From positions 1-40,793 of the forward strand of contig JAUWLR010000010.1 of NCBI GenBank assembly GCA_030613615.1: a stretch of 40,793 nt of DNA. Direction: 5' to 3'. Within the stretch, counting starts at the first letter, position 1. Each line of letters starts with the position of its first letter. This document shows, piece after piece, positions 25,484 through 33,294 of this stretch. Under the pieces are notes generated by a model, which saw only the letters and a program-made list of their open reading frames with translations, did not search any database and was not told the DNA's origin. Source of the stretch: Candidatus Eiseniibacteriota bacterium. GTDB taxonomy: Bacteria; Joyebacterota; Joyebacteria; Joyebacterales; Joyebacteraceae. The translations under genes and the position numbers were made by a program.

Positions 25484-25567
25484 CGCCCTTCAGTACCGCC
25501 CGCGGTAGCCCGCCGGGCAGCACTGCGAGGCACAGCTCTGAAGAGGTGGTTCAAGCTGGACATCGAG

Positions 25568-26548
25568 TTGTCGGCCGACGTCAATACAGGGGAGTGGAGC
25601 CGCCTCGTCGCTGAAGACGAGGCCGCTACGTTCTTTCACACGCCGGAGTGGTCCAACGTCCTGACCTCGGCCCTGCCCGGCTTCGAATCGTCGCACGTCG
25701 CCGCGCGCGATGGCGACCGGCTGATTGCCCTGATGCCAGTGCTCGGCCGGTCGAGGTTCAGGGCAACGACGCTGGAATCCATGGCGTTCGGCACCTTCGG
25801 AGGTCCGGTGCTGGGCGCTGCCGCGCCCGCGGACACCGCGTGTGCGTTGCTCGCGGAGTTCGCCGGAGCCGCGGCGTCGCTGCGAGTGGGGTTCGCGCAG
25901 GTCGTCGACCGCTCGGGTCGAATCCAGGAATCCGACCTGCCCGGATTCCGCCGTATCGACGACACCGTGCAAGTGCTTTCTCTCTCGGCGGGCTACGAGG
26001 AACTCGAGAGAGGGTTCAAGCCGTCCGCCCGCAACAAGATTCGGAAGGCCGTCAAGGCCGGAGTGACCATCAGGCGTGCGGAGTCCGAGACGGACTTCCT
26101 CACCTACCACGCCGTTCTCGAGGAGTGCAGCAGGGAGTGGGCGATCAGACCGCGACCGGGACCGGAGTTCTTCAGTGCCCTGTCCGCCCTCGACCGGAAC
26201 GCCGTGCAGATGTGGCTCGCCGTTCACGATGGCGATGTGCTGGCGGGCGACCTCAACTTCGCTCTTCACGGCACGGTGATGAACTGGGGCAACGTATCGA
26301 CCGACGCCGCGAAGTCACTCGCGCCCAACAACCTCCTGCACGCCAACACGATCGAGCAGGCCGTGCGTGACGGACACCACACCTACGACCTCGGGTCGAG
26401 CGGCGGTATCGAGGGAGTGAGGGCCTTCAAAGCGTCCTTCGGGACGGCGGACGTCCCGGTCCGGAGGTTCGTGCTGGAGAAGGCATGGTATCGCGGCCTG
26501 AAGAAGGCTGCGGGTCGCAGGACTAGAAGCGGGGGAGAGCTCACATGA
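25568..26548 (+). CDS. FemAB-like / GNAT acyltransferase (Acetyltransf_6 type)
   Basis: The 326-residue protein has a FemAB-like twin-GNAT layout. There is an N-terminal FFHTPEWSNVL motif and an ARDGDRLIALMPV strand, then a central R-N-K-I-R-K-A basic motif (FKPSARNKIRKAVKAG), which is typical of this group. A C-terminal YDLGSSGGIEGVRAFKASFG block follows and is diagnostic for peptidoglycan- and exopolysaccharide-associated FemAB proteins. It may acylate or aminoacylate the amino sugar made by the two genes before it. The start is uncertain. TTG 25568 has a poor ribosome site; CTG 25538 has GAGG at a good distance and would add 10 residues. The last stop overlaps the GT87 start. Confidence 0.82.
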   Translation: MSADVNTGEWSRLVAEDEAATFFHTPEWSNVLTSALPGFESSHVAARDGDRLIALMPVLGRSRFRATTLESMAFGTFGGPVLGAAAPADTACALLAEFAGAAASLRVGFAQVVDRSGRIQESDLPGFRRIDDTVQVLSLSAGYEELERGFKPSARNKIRKAVKAGVTIRRAESETDFLTYHAVLEECSREWAIRPRPGPEFFSALSALDRNAVQMWLAVHDGDVLAGDLNFALHGTVMNWGNVSTDAAKSLAPNNLLHANTIEQAVRDGHHTYDLGSSGGIEGVRAFKASFGTADVPVRRFVLEKAWYRGLKKAAGRRTRSGGELT

Positions 26549-27831
26549 AACCTGCTGCCAGGATAGTCCTGCTCGTGGCCATAGCGGTCCACGTCGTGTT
26601 CCTGGCGTCCCTCATCGCCCCGGGCCATTTTCTGAACCCTCTCTTTCCAGAGGGGATGCACAACCTGGGCGAGGGGCAGGGAAGCGACTTCTACGCCTTC
26701 TACCAAGCCGGGCGCTACGTGCTGGACGGTGAGAACATCTACACGAGACCCATGGACGATCCCGACCGCGTCGTTCCGTACGCGTATTTCTACCGCTACC
26801 TTCCTTTCGTGGCGTACACGATCGGGGTCGCGGCCAACGCCGTGGAGCCGAAGGTCGCCTACTGGATCTGGGTCGCTATCATCGAGCTCGTCCTCGGGCT
26901 CTGTATCTGGGGCACGCGGCGCATCACTCGGGACTCTACTCTGTTCGCCTACCTTGCCGCAATGTGGCTCATGTACACGCCGTTCTACATCGAGCAGTAC
27001 ATGGGTCAGCTCACGTTCGCGATGGCAGCGATGTCATTCGCCTTCGCCGTGATGCACCTCCGGGGGAGGGCGCTTGCGTCCGACGGCTGGTGGTGGGCGA
27101 GCGTGGTCATCAAGCACCTGACGGTGCTGTATGTGCCCATTCTGCTCAGGTTGCGAAAGTACCGGACCATCACCATGGCCGTGCTGCTGCTTCTCTTGAC
27201 GAGTATTCCCTACTTCCTGCTCCGGAGTCACGGAACCGGCCAGTTCAGCAACGACAACTTCAGCCTCAACCTGGACCCGTATTCCGGGAACATGGGCGCC
27301 GTCGCATTCTTCATGGTTCTGAAGCAGCGCTTCTTCCCGCTGGCGTCGCAGGCGTTCGGACATCTGGGTCCCATCAAGCTGTCGCTCACGCGTCTGGGCG
27401 TGGGTCTGGTCATGGGTGTACCGGCGCTCACGAGCCTGTGGGTGACCTTCCGAAGGAAGCCCTTTGACTTCCTCGAGTCTTTCGCGCTCTGGACGCTCGT
27501 GTACTTCTTCGTGTTCAGAGAGGTGTGGGAGTACCACTACGTTCTCCTGATACCCGTGTTCGTGCTCCTCTACGCACGGACGAGGGCGCGCGTACTGTGG
27601 TTCATCTACGCGCTCGCCGCTCTTCCAACCCTCTTCGTTCTCTACGACGTGCCGGGCGCGGACCCCGCGGAGGCGTGGCGGGCGTGGAGCGCGCTCGAAC
27701 ACGTCGTCAACCACGGCTTCAAACTGATACCTGTCGTGTGGCTCTACGTGTGGGTGGCCGCGGGCTACCTGCGCCGCCACGGCAAGCTCATGGAATCCCG
27801 AATGGACACGGGCCTCGACCTGGTCACGTAG
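26545..27831 (+). CDS. GT87-family membrane glycosyltransferase (DUF2029)
   Basis: The 428-residue polytopic protein has about ten membrane helices. The first periplasmic loop has GSDFYAFYQAGRYVLDGENIYTRP, carrying the Asp expected of GT-C catalysis, and a FYRYLPFVAY segment follows; both match GT87 polyprenyl-phosphate-mannose-dependent transferases. It should use a lipid-linked donor such as that made by the DPM1-like or GtrB-like proteins in this cluster. ATG 26545 overlaps the FemAB-like stop by 4 nt, so the two are translationally coupled. The 135-nt gap that follows is very GC-rich and non-coding. Confidence 0.84.
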   Translation: MKPAARIVLLVAIAVHVVFLASLIAPGHFLNPLFPEGMHNLGEGQGSDFYAFYQAGRYVLDGENIYTRPMDDPDRVVPYAYFYRYLPFVAYTIGVAANAVEPKVAYWIWVAIIELVLGLCIWGTRRITRDSTLFAYLAAMWLMYTPFYIEQYMGQLTFAMAAMSFAFAVMHLRGRALASDGWWWASVVIKHLTVLYVPILLRLRKYRTITMAVLLLLLTSIPYFLLRSHGTGQFSNDNFSLNLDPYSGNMGAVAFFMVLKQRFFPLASQAFGHLGPIKLSLTRLGVGLVMGVPALTSLWVTFRRKPFDFLESFALWTLVYFFVFREVWEYHYVLLIPVFVLLYARTRARVLWFIYALAALPTLFVLYDVPGADPAEAWRAWSALEHVVNHGFKLIPVVWLYVWVAAGYLRRHGKLMESRMDTGLDLVT

Positions 27832-27966
27832 GCTGTGCCGCGCCGGTGTGGCCGGATGCGGTCGTCGGACGGGCCCTCCGGGGGCGCGCTGCGACGGGAC
27901 CTCCGACGGCGCCCAGCGACGGGACCGCGGGGCGGCGCTCGGAACGATCGATCTGGAGCTGACAGC

Positions 27967-29085
27967 ATGCGAATCGCGTACCTCTCGATAGGCGGGCACA
28001 TACACACCGAGCGCTGGCTCCGCTCGTTCGTGAACCGTGGACACGAGGTCCACCTGATGACGGTCCAGCCCGTCCCGATCGAGGGCGTGAAGCTGTACGA
28101 CATACGAACCGGCATCCGCTTCAAGCCCCTGCACTACGCCGTGGCGCTCCGCAAGGTGAAGAGGATCCTGGCGGAGGTGCGTCCTGACCTCCTGCACACC
28201 CACTTCCTCACGGGGTACGGCTACTGGGGTGTCTTCTCGGGGTTTCACCCGAACGTCCTGACGGTCTGGGGCGACGACGTCTACGTCACCCCTCACACCT
28301 CGTTCCTGAAGGGCAGGCTCGCGCGGATGGCCCTGAGACGCGCCGACCTCGTGACGGGGGACTCAGAGGACATCCTGGAGCGGGCCGTCGCCATGGGCGC
28401 CCGGAGGGAGGCGTGCCACGTCATCCAGTGGGGCGGCGACCTGACCGCCTTCAGGCCGGACGCGCCGTCGGACGTGCGGGAGCGGCTGGGCATCCCCGCC
28501 GACTCACCGGTGGTCATCAGCATAAGGAGTTTCACGCAGCCCTACTACAACATCGACGTCATCGTGCGTGCTATCCCCGGGATTCTCGAGAGGCGCCCGG
28601 ACACGCATTTCATCATCGCCGGCAACGAGGGCGACGACAAGGAGTTCAGGAAGCTGGCCGGGCAGCTGTCCATCGATGAGAGAGCGCACTTCGTGGGCAG
28701 GATCCCGCACGAGGAGCTCCCGGCGTACCTCGTGACGTCCGACGTGTTCCTCAGCGTGCCGTCGGTCGACGCGACCGCCGTGTCGCTGCTGGAGGCCATG
28801 GCGTGCGGGACTCCGGTGGTGGTGTCCAGTCTGGATTCCGCGCTCGAGTGGGTCACTGACGGGAAGAACGGCCTCGTCGTCACCCCGCGGGACCAGACTG
28901 CCCTCGAGAGTGCCGTCCTGTCGCTCATAGACTCCCCGGAGCGCAGGAGGGAGTTCGGAACCATCAGCGCACGCCTCATCAAGGATCGCGCTGACCACGA
29001 GACCCACATGGCGAGAATGGAGGAGCTCTGCCTGGAGCTCGTCGAGCGCCGGAGGAACCCTGGTGGAGCCCGCGAGATCCGTTAG
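27967..29085 (+). CDS. Glycosyltransferase family 4 (GT-B)
   Basis: The 372-residue protein starts MRIAYLSIGGHIHTERW, with LLHTHFLTGYGYWG and LTVWGDDVY in the acceptor domain. The donor domain has VVISIRSFTQPYYNID, FIIAGNEGDDKEF, FVGRIPHEELPAYL and SLLEAMACGTPVVVSSLDSALEWV, which includes the E-x7-E loop of retaining GT4 enzymes. ATG 27967 is preceded by GGAG 7 nt upstream. The frame is open back to 27835, but that stretch is Arg/Gly-rich and has no family resemblance. Its 3' end overlaps the next GT2 gene by 23 nt. Confidence 0.9.
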   Translation: MRIAYLSIGGHIHTERWLRSFVNRGHEVHLMTVQPVPIEGVKLYDIRTGIRFKPLHYAVALRKVKRILAEVRPDLLHTHFLTGYGYWGVFSGFHPNVLTVWGDDVYVTPHTSFLKGRLARMALRRADLVTGDSEDILERAVAMGARREACHVIQWGGDLTAFRPDAPSDVRERLGIPADSPVVISIRSFTQPYYNIDVIVRAIPGILERRPDTHFIIAGNEGDDKEFRKLAGQLSIDERAHFVGRIPHEELPAYLVTSDVFLSVPSVDATAVSLLEAMACGTPVVVSSLDSALEWVTDGKNGLVVTPRDQTALESAVLSLIDSPERRREFGTISARLIKDRADHETHMARMEELCLELVERRRNPGGAREIR

Positions 29086-30019
29086 CGTCATCATCCCGAC
29101 CTTCTGCAAGCGGGAGTTCCTCGAGCCGACGTTGGTTTCGCTCGGACTGCAGACCTACCCCGCAGAGAGTATCGAGGTGGTCGTAGTCGACGACTGCTCC
29201 GACGACGGGACGTTCGAGTATCTCCAGTCGCTCGAGACACCCTACACGCTCGTCCCGATAAGGCACGAGGTCAACAAGGGGAGGGCCGCGGCGAGGAACA
29301 CGGCCCTCCGCGGCGCGACTGGCGACCTCGCCGTGTTCGTGGACGACGACATGCGCTGCGAACCCGGTCTCATAGAGCGGCACGTCCGCTTTCACGACGC
29401 ACACCCCGGAACCGTGGTCATCGGCAGCGCCGTCACTGCGCCGGAGCTCGGGCGTGCGACCGTGTTCTCATACCTCGACGAGATGGGGGTGCACCGGCTT
29501 CCCCCGGGCTCCGTGTCTCCCGCCCGGTACTTCGTCACGAACAACGCATCAGTCCAGCGATGCCATCTCCTGGACGTCGGGTTGTTCGACGAGACGTTCA
29601 GACGCTACGGCTTCGAGGACACGGAGCTGGCCTTCCGCCTGGAGGACGATGCGGGACTGAGGTTCATGTACTGCGCCGAGGCCGTCGCATACCACCTGCA
29701 CGTCCAGACGCTCGACGATGTGCTCGCGAAGCGCCTGGACACCGCGCGGCCGCTGCTGCGTCTTCTGGCAAAGCACCCTCACCGCGCGCACGAACTCTCC
29801 GCGGACGTCCTGCTGCCGCGCACGCCCGGAGACGGCGGCGCCCTCACGCTCCGGAAGCTGCTGGTCGCGCTTGCCACCAACAGGCTCTTCTACACGCTGG
29901 TCAAGTGGGTCGCCGGGGCCATGTGGCTCCGCGGCCTGTCTCGGGACGTGATGGTCTATCTCATCGCGTGCCAGTACCGCCGCGGACTCCGCCTGGTCGC
30001 GGGAGAGAATGTCCGCTGA
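29063..30019 (+). CDS. Glycosyltransferase family 2
   Basis: The 318-residue GT2 protein has VSVIIPTFCKREFLEPTL, VVVDDCSDDGT, NKGRAAARNTAL, a VDDDMRCEP metal site and a GFEDTELAFRLEDDAG block with the catalytic acid. This set is close to chondroitin-synthase- and EpsE-like GT2 enzymes. The GTG start at 29063 has GGAGG at 29051-29055, 7 nt upstream and inside the previous gene. It is the last gene of the glycan cluster: a hairpin starts at the base after its stop and a 746-nt non-coding stretch follows. Confidence 0.88.
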   Translation: MEPARSVSVIIPTFCKREFLEPTLVSLGLQTYPAESIEVVVVDDCSDDGTFEYLQSLETPYTLVPIRHEVNKGRAAARNTALRGATGDLAVFVDDDMRCEPGLIERHVRFHDAHPGTVVIGSAVTAPELGRATVFSYLDEMGVHRLPPGSVSPARYFVTNNASVQRCHLLDVGLFDETFRRYGFEDTELAFRLEDDAGLRFMYCAEAVAYHLHVQTLDDVLAKRLDTARPLLRLLAKHPHRAHELSADVLLPRTPGDGGALTLRKLLVALATNRLFYTLVKWVAGAMWLRGLSRDVMVYLIACQYRRGLRLVAGENVR

Positions 30020-30043
30020 GCCCCTGAGGACCGGACCAGGGGC
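30020..30043 (+). terminator. Hairpin abutting the last glycan-cluster stop codon
   Basis: A perfect 7-bp stem (GCCCCTG, 10-nt loop, CAGGGGC) begins directly after the TGA. No T-run follows, so intrinsic termination is possible but not certain. A Rho-dependent end or a 3'-stabilising hairpin is the alternative. Confidence 0.45.
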
Positions 30044-30721
30044 CAGGCGCCACATTCTTGCAAAATGCGATAGTCTGTGCGCCGGTCGCCCGCTTCCACA
30101 CGCACCCACCACCGATCAGTTACACCCCCCATGACTCAGGAGTCCACCCCACAAGGCCCACAGGACGCTTGTGAGGCCGTCGCCATGCCCTCCGGGGATC
30201 TGGGCACATTTCCTGCTCTTATAGGCGCCAGACAGCTGAATAGGGACATGCGTCCCCTGCCATGCTCGTGAGCAGTCACCAGGTCGTGGGCTGATCCCCA
30301 TACCCAGAGAATGAGTCGAACCGAACCTGATTGCACGGCATGTATGCGGGGGGCGCGTTATTGTACCCCCCTTCCGCAAGGAACCGCAGCCGTCACGTGC
30401 CGTGCCAAGCGAGCGCGAGACACTTCAGCCTGACGGGTCGCCTGGCGGATCACCCTCGAACGCGCATCATGGGAGAGCCCGACTGCCGGAGGCTCTCTTG
30501 CCTTCTCTCCTCAGGTTGCTTCAGCACCACCAGCTTCTCCTTGCCGTGTGTCATCGGGTCGCCTCCGCAACCGAGTCCGGACAGTGGGCATCCTCGGACA
30601 GGGATGCCGCCGGCGCACAGAGCCGGACGTCGGCCTGGCGCTCCCATGACGCCAGCCGCGCCCGCCCACGACGACGCCGTGCCTGACCAGGAATTGGGTG
30701 GAAACGTGTGTGTGCGTGTGG

Positions 30722-30727
30722 CATAAT
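30722..30727 (+). promoter_or_regulatory. Possible -10 element (CATAAT) for the beta-helix gene
   Basis: CATAAT matches the sigma70 -10 consensus at five of six bases and would place a transcription start near 30734, about 30 nt before the ATG. No good -35 box lies 16-18 nt upstream; a TTGGGT at 30694-30699 is 22 nt away, so this call is weak. Confidence 0.3.
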
Positions 30728-30765
30728 GCTGACCAGACACACGCAAGAGCGAGGGAGGAAGCACG

Positions 30766-31803
30766 ATGAAGGCCATGCGAGAAGCCGCCTGGGCTGCCGC
30801 GGTCCTGTTGGTGGCTGTTGGTGCTCTGGCAACAACGATTCACGTGCCGGGCGAGCAGCCAACCATCCAGGACGGCATCACCGCGGCGTCGGCCGGCGAC
30901 ACGGTGCTCGTTGCCTGCGACACGTACTATGAGCACGACATCGTGATGAAGTCAGGCGTGCACCTGCGGAGCGAGACTGGAGAGGCGAGCTGCGTCACGA
31001 TCGATGGTCAGCGTCTCTCGAGGGTGTTCATCTGCATCGGTCTCAGCAGCGACACGCACATCAGGGGCTTCACCGTGACGCGTGGACTTGCAGACGGTGG
31101 CTACCCGGACTACTCCGGCGGCGGCATGTACTGCTTCAACTCTTCTCCCGTGCTCACCCAGGTGGTGTTCCTGGACAACGAGGCGGAATCGCGAGGCGGC
31201 GGCATCTGCTGCCTGTACGACTCACACCCCCAGCTGACGTCAGTTGTCCTCTCGGACAATCGCGCCGTCTACGGGGGAGGCATGTACTGTTGGGACGGGC
31301 CTGAGCCGACTCTGGCGAACGTCACCTTCGATTCGAACGAGGCGGACGACGGAGGTGGACTCTACTGTTTCGACTCATCCCCGACGCTGACCAACGTCAC
31401 GTTCTCGCGGAACTCCGCTGCGACAGGTAGCAGTATCTCTCTGTCGCACTGGGGTTCTCCAGTGATCGTGAACTCGATCATCGCTTTCAGCGAAGGCGAA
31501 CAAGGCGAGAACGGCGAGCCGATTCACTGCTTTGGAAGAGGCACCCCGGAGATCTCGCACAGCATCCTCTTCCCTGACGCCGGCTCCGATACGCTGTGCA
31601 TATCACCGGGCGACGTCCTGATCGAGGACCCTCGCTTCTGCAACATCTACGCCGGGGACCTTTCGCTCTGCAGCAACTCCCCGTGTCTGCCGGCCAATAA
31701 CACCTGGGCAGAGCTCATCGGCGCCTTCCCCGAGGGATGCGGCAACTGCAACTCGCCGGTGAAGCAGACCTCATGGGGAGCGGTCAAGGCTCTCTTCCGC
31801 TAG
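30766..31803 (+). CDS. Secreted parallel beta-helix repeat protein
   Basis: The 345-residue protein has a signal peptide (cleavage near ALA-TT). An N-terminal cap HVPGEQPTIQDGITAASAGDTVLV follows, as in right-handed beta-helix proteins, and then a series of about 24-residue turns of the form GGGMYC-x-x-S-x-P-x-L-x-x-V-x-F-x-x-N-x-A. The Cys residues recur at the same turn position in adjacent repeats, so they may stack or form disulphides. The C-terminus has several Cys and ends TSWGAVKALFR, a short W-G-x-x-K-x-x-x-R tail. Such proteins are often surface adhesins or polysaccharide-binding or -cleaving proteins; no catalytic site is recognisable. GAGGGAGG lies 7 nt before the ATG. Confidence 0.82.
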   Translation: MKAMREAAWAAAVLLVAVGALATTIHVPGEQPTIQDGITAASAGDTVLVACDTYYEHDIVMKSGVHLRSETGEASCVTIDGQRLSRVFICIGLSSDTHIRGFTVTRGLADGGYPDYSGGGMYCFNSSPVLTQVVFLDNEAESRGGGICCLYDSHPQLTSVVLSDNRAVYGGGMYCWDGPEPTLANVTFDSNEADDGGGLYCFDSSPTLTNVTFSRNSAATGSSISLSHWGSPVIVNSIIAFSEGEQGENGEPIHCFGRGTPEISHSILFPDAGSDTLCISPGDVLIEDPRFCNIYAGDLSLCSNSPCLPANNTWAELIGAFPEGCGNCNSPVKQTSWGAVKALFR

Positions 31804-32146
31804 TACCGCCTCTCTCTACACTCGCCTCATCCCGCCGCACTCGCGAGCTTCGCTTCTCTCGGGACGTACTGCGCCCAACCCCCGGCCGGGGGTCGTCCGG
31901 CGTGGGAGAGCGCTTCAGCACGGCCGACCGGCCTCAGTGAGCTGCCTGACCGACGCCTCCGGCCCTCGCACCCCGGAAACCGGTCATCCCCCCACATGGC
32001 CAGGAGCCCGCTTGCGTTTCCGTTGACAGCTTTTGGGCCCGGTGCTAGACTCGCGCTCATCTTGCGGTGGAAGCGGCGCTCGCGTGTGGAGTTGCGGCAT
32101 TCGGTTCCTGATTCGCGCCTGCCGCTGGGCCCAGCGAGGACGCCAG
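31804..32146. other. 343-nt intergenic region carrying the BMC promoter and leader
   Basis: No gene is visible. The left part is C-rich and includes a perfect 14-bp palindrome (CCCCCGGCCGGGGG, 31879-31892) that could be a regulator site or a hairpin ending the beta-helix transcript. The right part contains the promoter at 32023-32051 and an untranslated leader of about 90 nt before the PduL start. No regulator gene lies next to it. Confidence 0.6.
32023..32051 (+). promoter_or_regulatory. Sigma70-like promoter of the microcompartment operon
   Basis: A perfect -35 TTGACA (32023-32028) is followed by exactly 17 nt and a -10 TAGACT (32046-32051), which matches TATAAT at the key first, second and last bases. 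Transcription would start near 32058, about 90 nt before the PduL ATG. It is the only strong promoter-like match seen upstream of the BMC genes. Confidence 0.65.
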
Positions 32147-32899
32147 ATGGACGATGTCGAAAGGCTGGCCTCTGAGGTCATCCGAAGGCTCAAGGGGAAC
32201 GAGACCGGCACACGCGAATCCGGAGGAGACGAGGCCGGCGCAGGCGACCCCCGGAACGTCGCGCGCGGTGGAGCGGCGACGTCGGGCCAGGAGCCGGCGG
32301 GACGGGAGTCCAGGGACGGAGGGACGCCCTCGGGTATCCCGGTGGCCGTTTCCGGACGCCACATCCACGTCGCGAGGGGCGTTCTGGACCGACTGTTCGG
32401 AGAGGGGTTCCAGCTGACGAAGCTTCGCGACCTCGGGCAGCCGGGCGAGTTCGCCTCCGAGCAGACGGTGACTGTTGTCGGACGCTCGGTGAAGGCGCTG
32501 GAGTGCGTGCGTGTTCTGGGGCCGGTGCGGTCCTACACGCAGATCGAGCTCTCCGGCACCGACGCGGTCCGCCTCGGTATCGACCCGCCCGTCCGGCCGT
32601 CGGGCGACCTGATCGGCAGCGAGACCGTCACGGTGGCGGGCCCGTGCGGGTCGGTGTATCTCAAAGCGAGCGCCATCATGGCGACCCGCCATCTCCACAT
32701 GACGGAGCGCGACGCACGAGAGCGTGGAGTCACGGACGGCGAGCGCGTGCGTATACGTTTCACGGGCGACCGAGCATTGGTTTTCGAGAACGTGCTGGTC
32801 CGCGTCGGGAAGAACTCGGCGCTCGAACTGCACCTGGACACTGACGATGCCAACGCCGCAGGAGTGCGGCTGCCGATGACCGTGAAGATCCTTCGCTGA
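32147..32899 (+). CDS. pduL: PduL-type phosphate acyltransferase with N-terminal encapsulation peptide
   Basis: The 250-residue enzyme converts acyl-CoA plus phosphate to acyl-phosphate plus CoA, recycling CoA inside microcompartments. Both PduL halves are present, with zinc-site histidines His72/His74 (SGRHIHV), His182/His184 (ATRHLHM) and His229 (LHLDTDDAN). The segments LGQPGEFASEQTV and RVLGPVRSYTQIELS are diagnostic. Residues 2-17 (DDVERLASEVIRRLKG) form an amphipathic helix, followed by a Gly/Glu/Ser-rich linker to about residue 62: the usual encapsulation peptide layout. ATG 32147 is chosen because GCGAGGA is 6 nt upstream and this helix starts there; the open frame from 32033 runs through the leader. 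It is the first gene of the operon. Confidence 0.93.
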   Translation: MDDVERLASEVIRRLKGNETGTRESGGDEAGAGDPRNVARGGAATSGQEPAGRESRDGGTPSGIPVAVSGRHIHVARGVLDRLFGEGFQLTKLRDLGQPGEFASEQTVTVVGRSVKALECVRVLGPVRSYTQIELSGTDAVRLGIDPPVRPSGDLIGSETVTVAGPCGSVYLKASAIMATRHLHMTERDARERGVTDGERVRIRFTGDRALVFENVLVRVGKNSALELHLDTDDANAAGVRLPMTVKILR

Positions 32900-32935
32900 T
32901 CTCGCGGCCTCGCATAGTTGAGGGAGGTGTGACAC

Positions 32936-33211
32936 TTGTCAGGCCTTGCACTTGGGATGATCGAGACGAAGGGCGTCATCGGGCTTATCGAGGCCACCGA
33001 CGCCATGGTGAAGACGGCGAACGTCACGCTGACGAAGTACGAGAAGATAGGCGGGGGTTACGTGACGACGCTGGTCAGAGGTGACGTCGGCGCGGTCAAG
33101 GCGGCGGTGACGGCGGGTGCGGAGGCCGCGCAGAAGGTCGGCGAGTTGGTATCGTACCACGTGATACCGGCGCCTCACGAGATGCTGGAGGACGTACTGC
33201 TCAAGCCGTAG
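32936..33211 (+). CDS. BMC-H shell hexamer protein 1 (PduA/EutM-like)
   Basis: The 91-residue protein is a single BMC domain of the usual length: [26 protein letters not shown], then the pore loop [10 protein letters not shown] and [19 protein letters not shown], ending [13 protein letters not shown]. Hexamers of this type tile the facets of the shell. The pore motif Gly-Gly-Gly-Tyr differs from the G-S-G of PduA and may alter selectivity. The start is TTG 32936, with GGGAGGTG at 32922-32929, so initiation is probably efficient despite the codon. A hairpin begins directly after its stop. Confidence 0.95.
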   Translation: MSGLALGMIETKGVIGLIEATDAMVKTANVTLTKYEKIGGGYVTTLVRGDVGAVKAAVTAGAEAAQKVGELVSYHVIPAPHEMLEDVLLKP

Positions 33212-33230
33212 GCGATCCCATCGGGGTCGC
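33212..33230 (+). other. Hairpin directly after BMC-H1 stop codon
   Basis: An 8-bp stem with one G-U pair (GCGATCCC, loop ATC, GGGGTCGC) begins at the base following the TAG. No T-run follows. It could stabilise the upstream PduL/BMC-H1 message or attenuate downstream transcription, helping the major hexamer to exceed the other shell proteins. Confidence 0.45.
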
Positions 33231-33294
33231 TTGACAGATGATGCTGCAGCAAGGCGCTGTGACGGACAACTGAACTCGGTCACAGGAGGAAGCG

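Larger units (their letters stand above)
30020..30765. other. 746-nt non-coding stretch between glycan cluster and beta-helix gene
   Basis: No frame here shows conserved protein sequence, and the base pattern looks less like codons than its flanks. It holds several short inverted repeats: the 30020 hairpin; GGGAC-atgc-GTCCC near 30243-30256; and six G's (30348-30353) facing six C's (30366-30371) across a 12-nt A/T-rich loop. No tRNA shape was found. A minus-strand reading around 30450-30550 (KLVVLKQPEERRQESLRQSG) faintly recalls the N-terminus of small helix-turn-helix proteins linked to transposases, so part of it may be decayed mobile DNA. Confidence 0.5.

Noticed and set aside
30331-30726. 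A 131-residue open frame in the 746-nt spacer
   Set aside because: It starts with TTG without a ribosome site. Its product is Pro/Arg-rich and low in hydrophobic structure, and the DNA lacks third-position bias.
30450-30776. Minus-strand frame possibly encoding a transposase-linked helix-turn-helix remnant
   Set aside because: Only about 20 residues resemble such proteins, from memory, and the frame ends soon after. It is too weak to call a pseudogene, so it is recorded only as a hint in the spacer entry.
33231-33236. TTGACA upstream of the second BMC-H gene as an internal promoter
   Set aside because: No acceptable -10 sequence lies 16-18 nt downstream, and the gap is only 83 nt, so it is likely a chance match.
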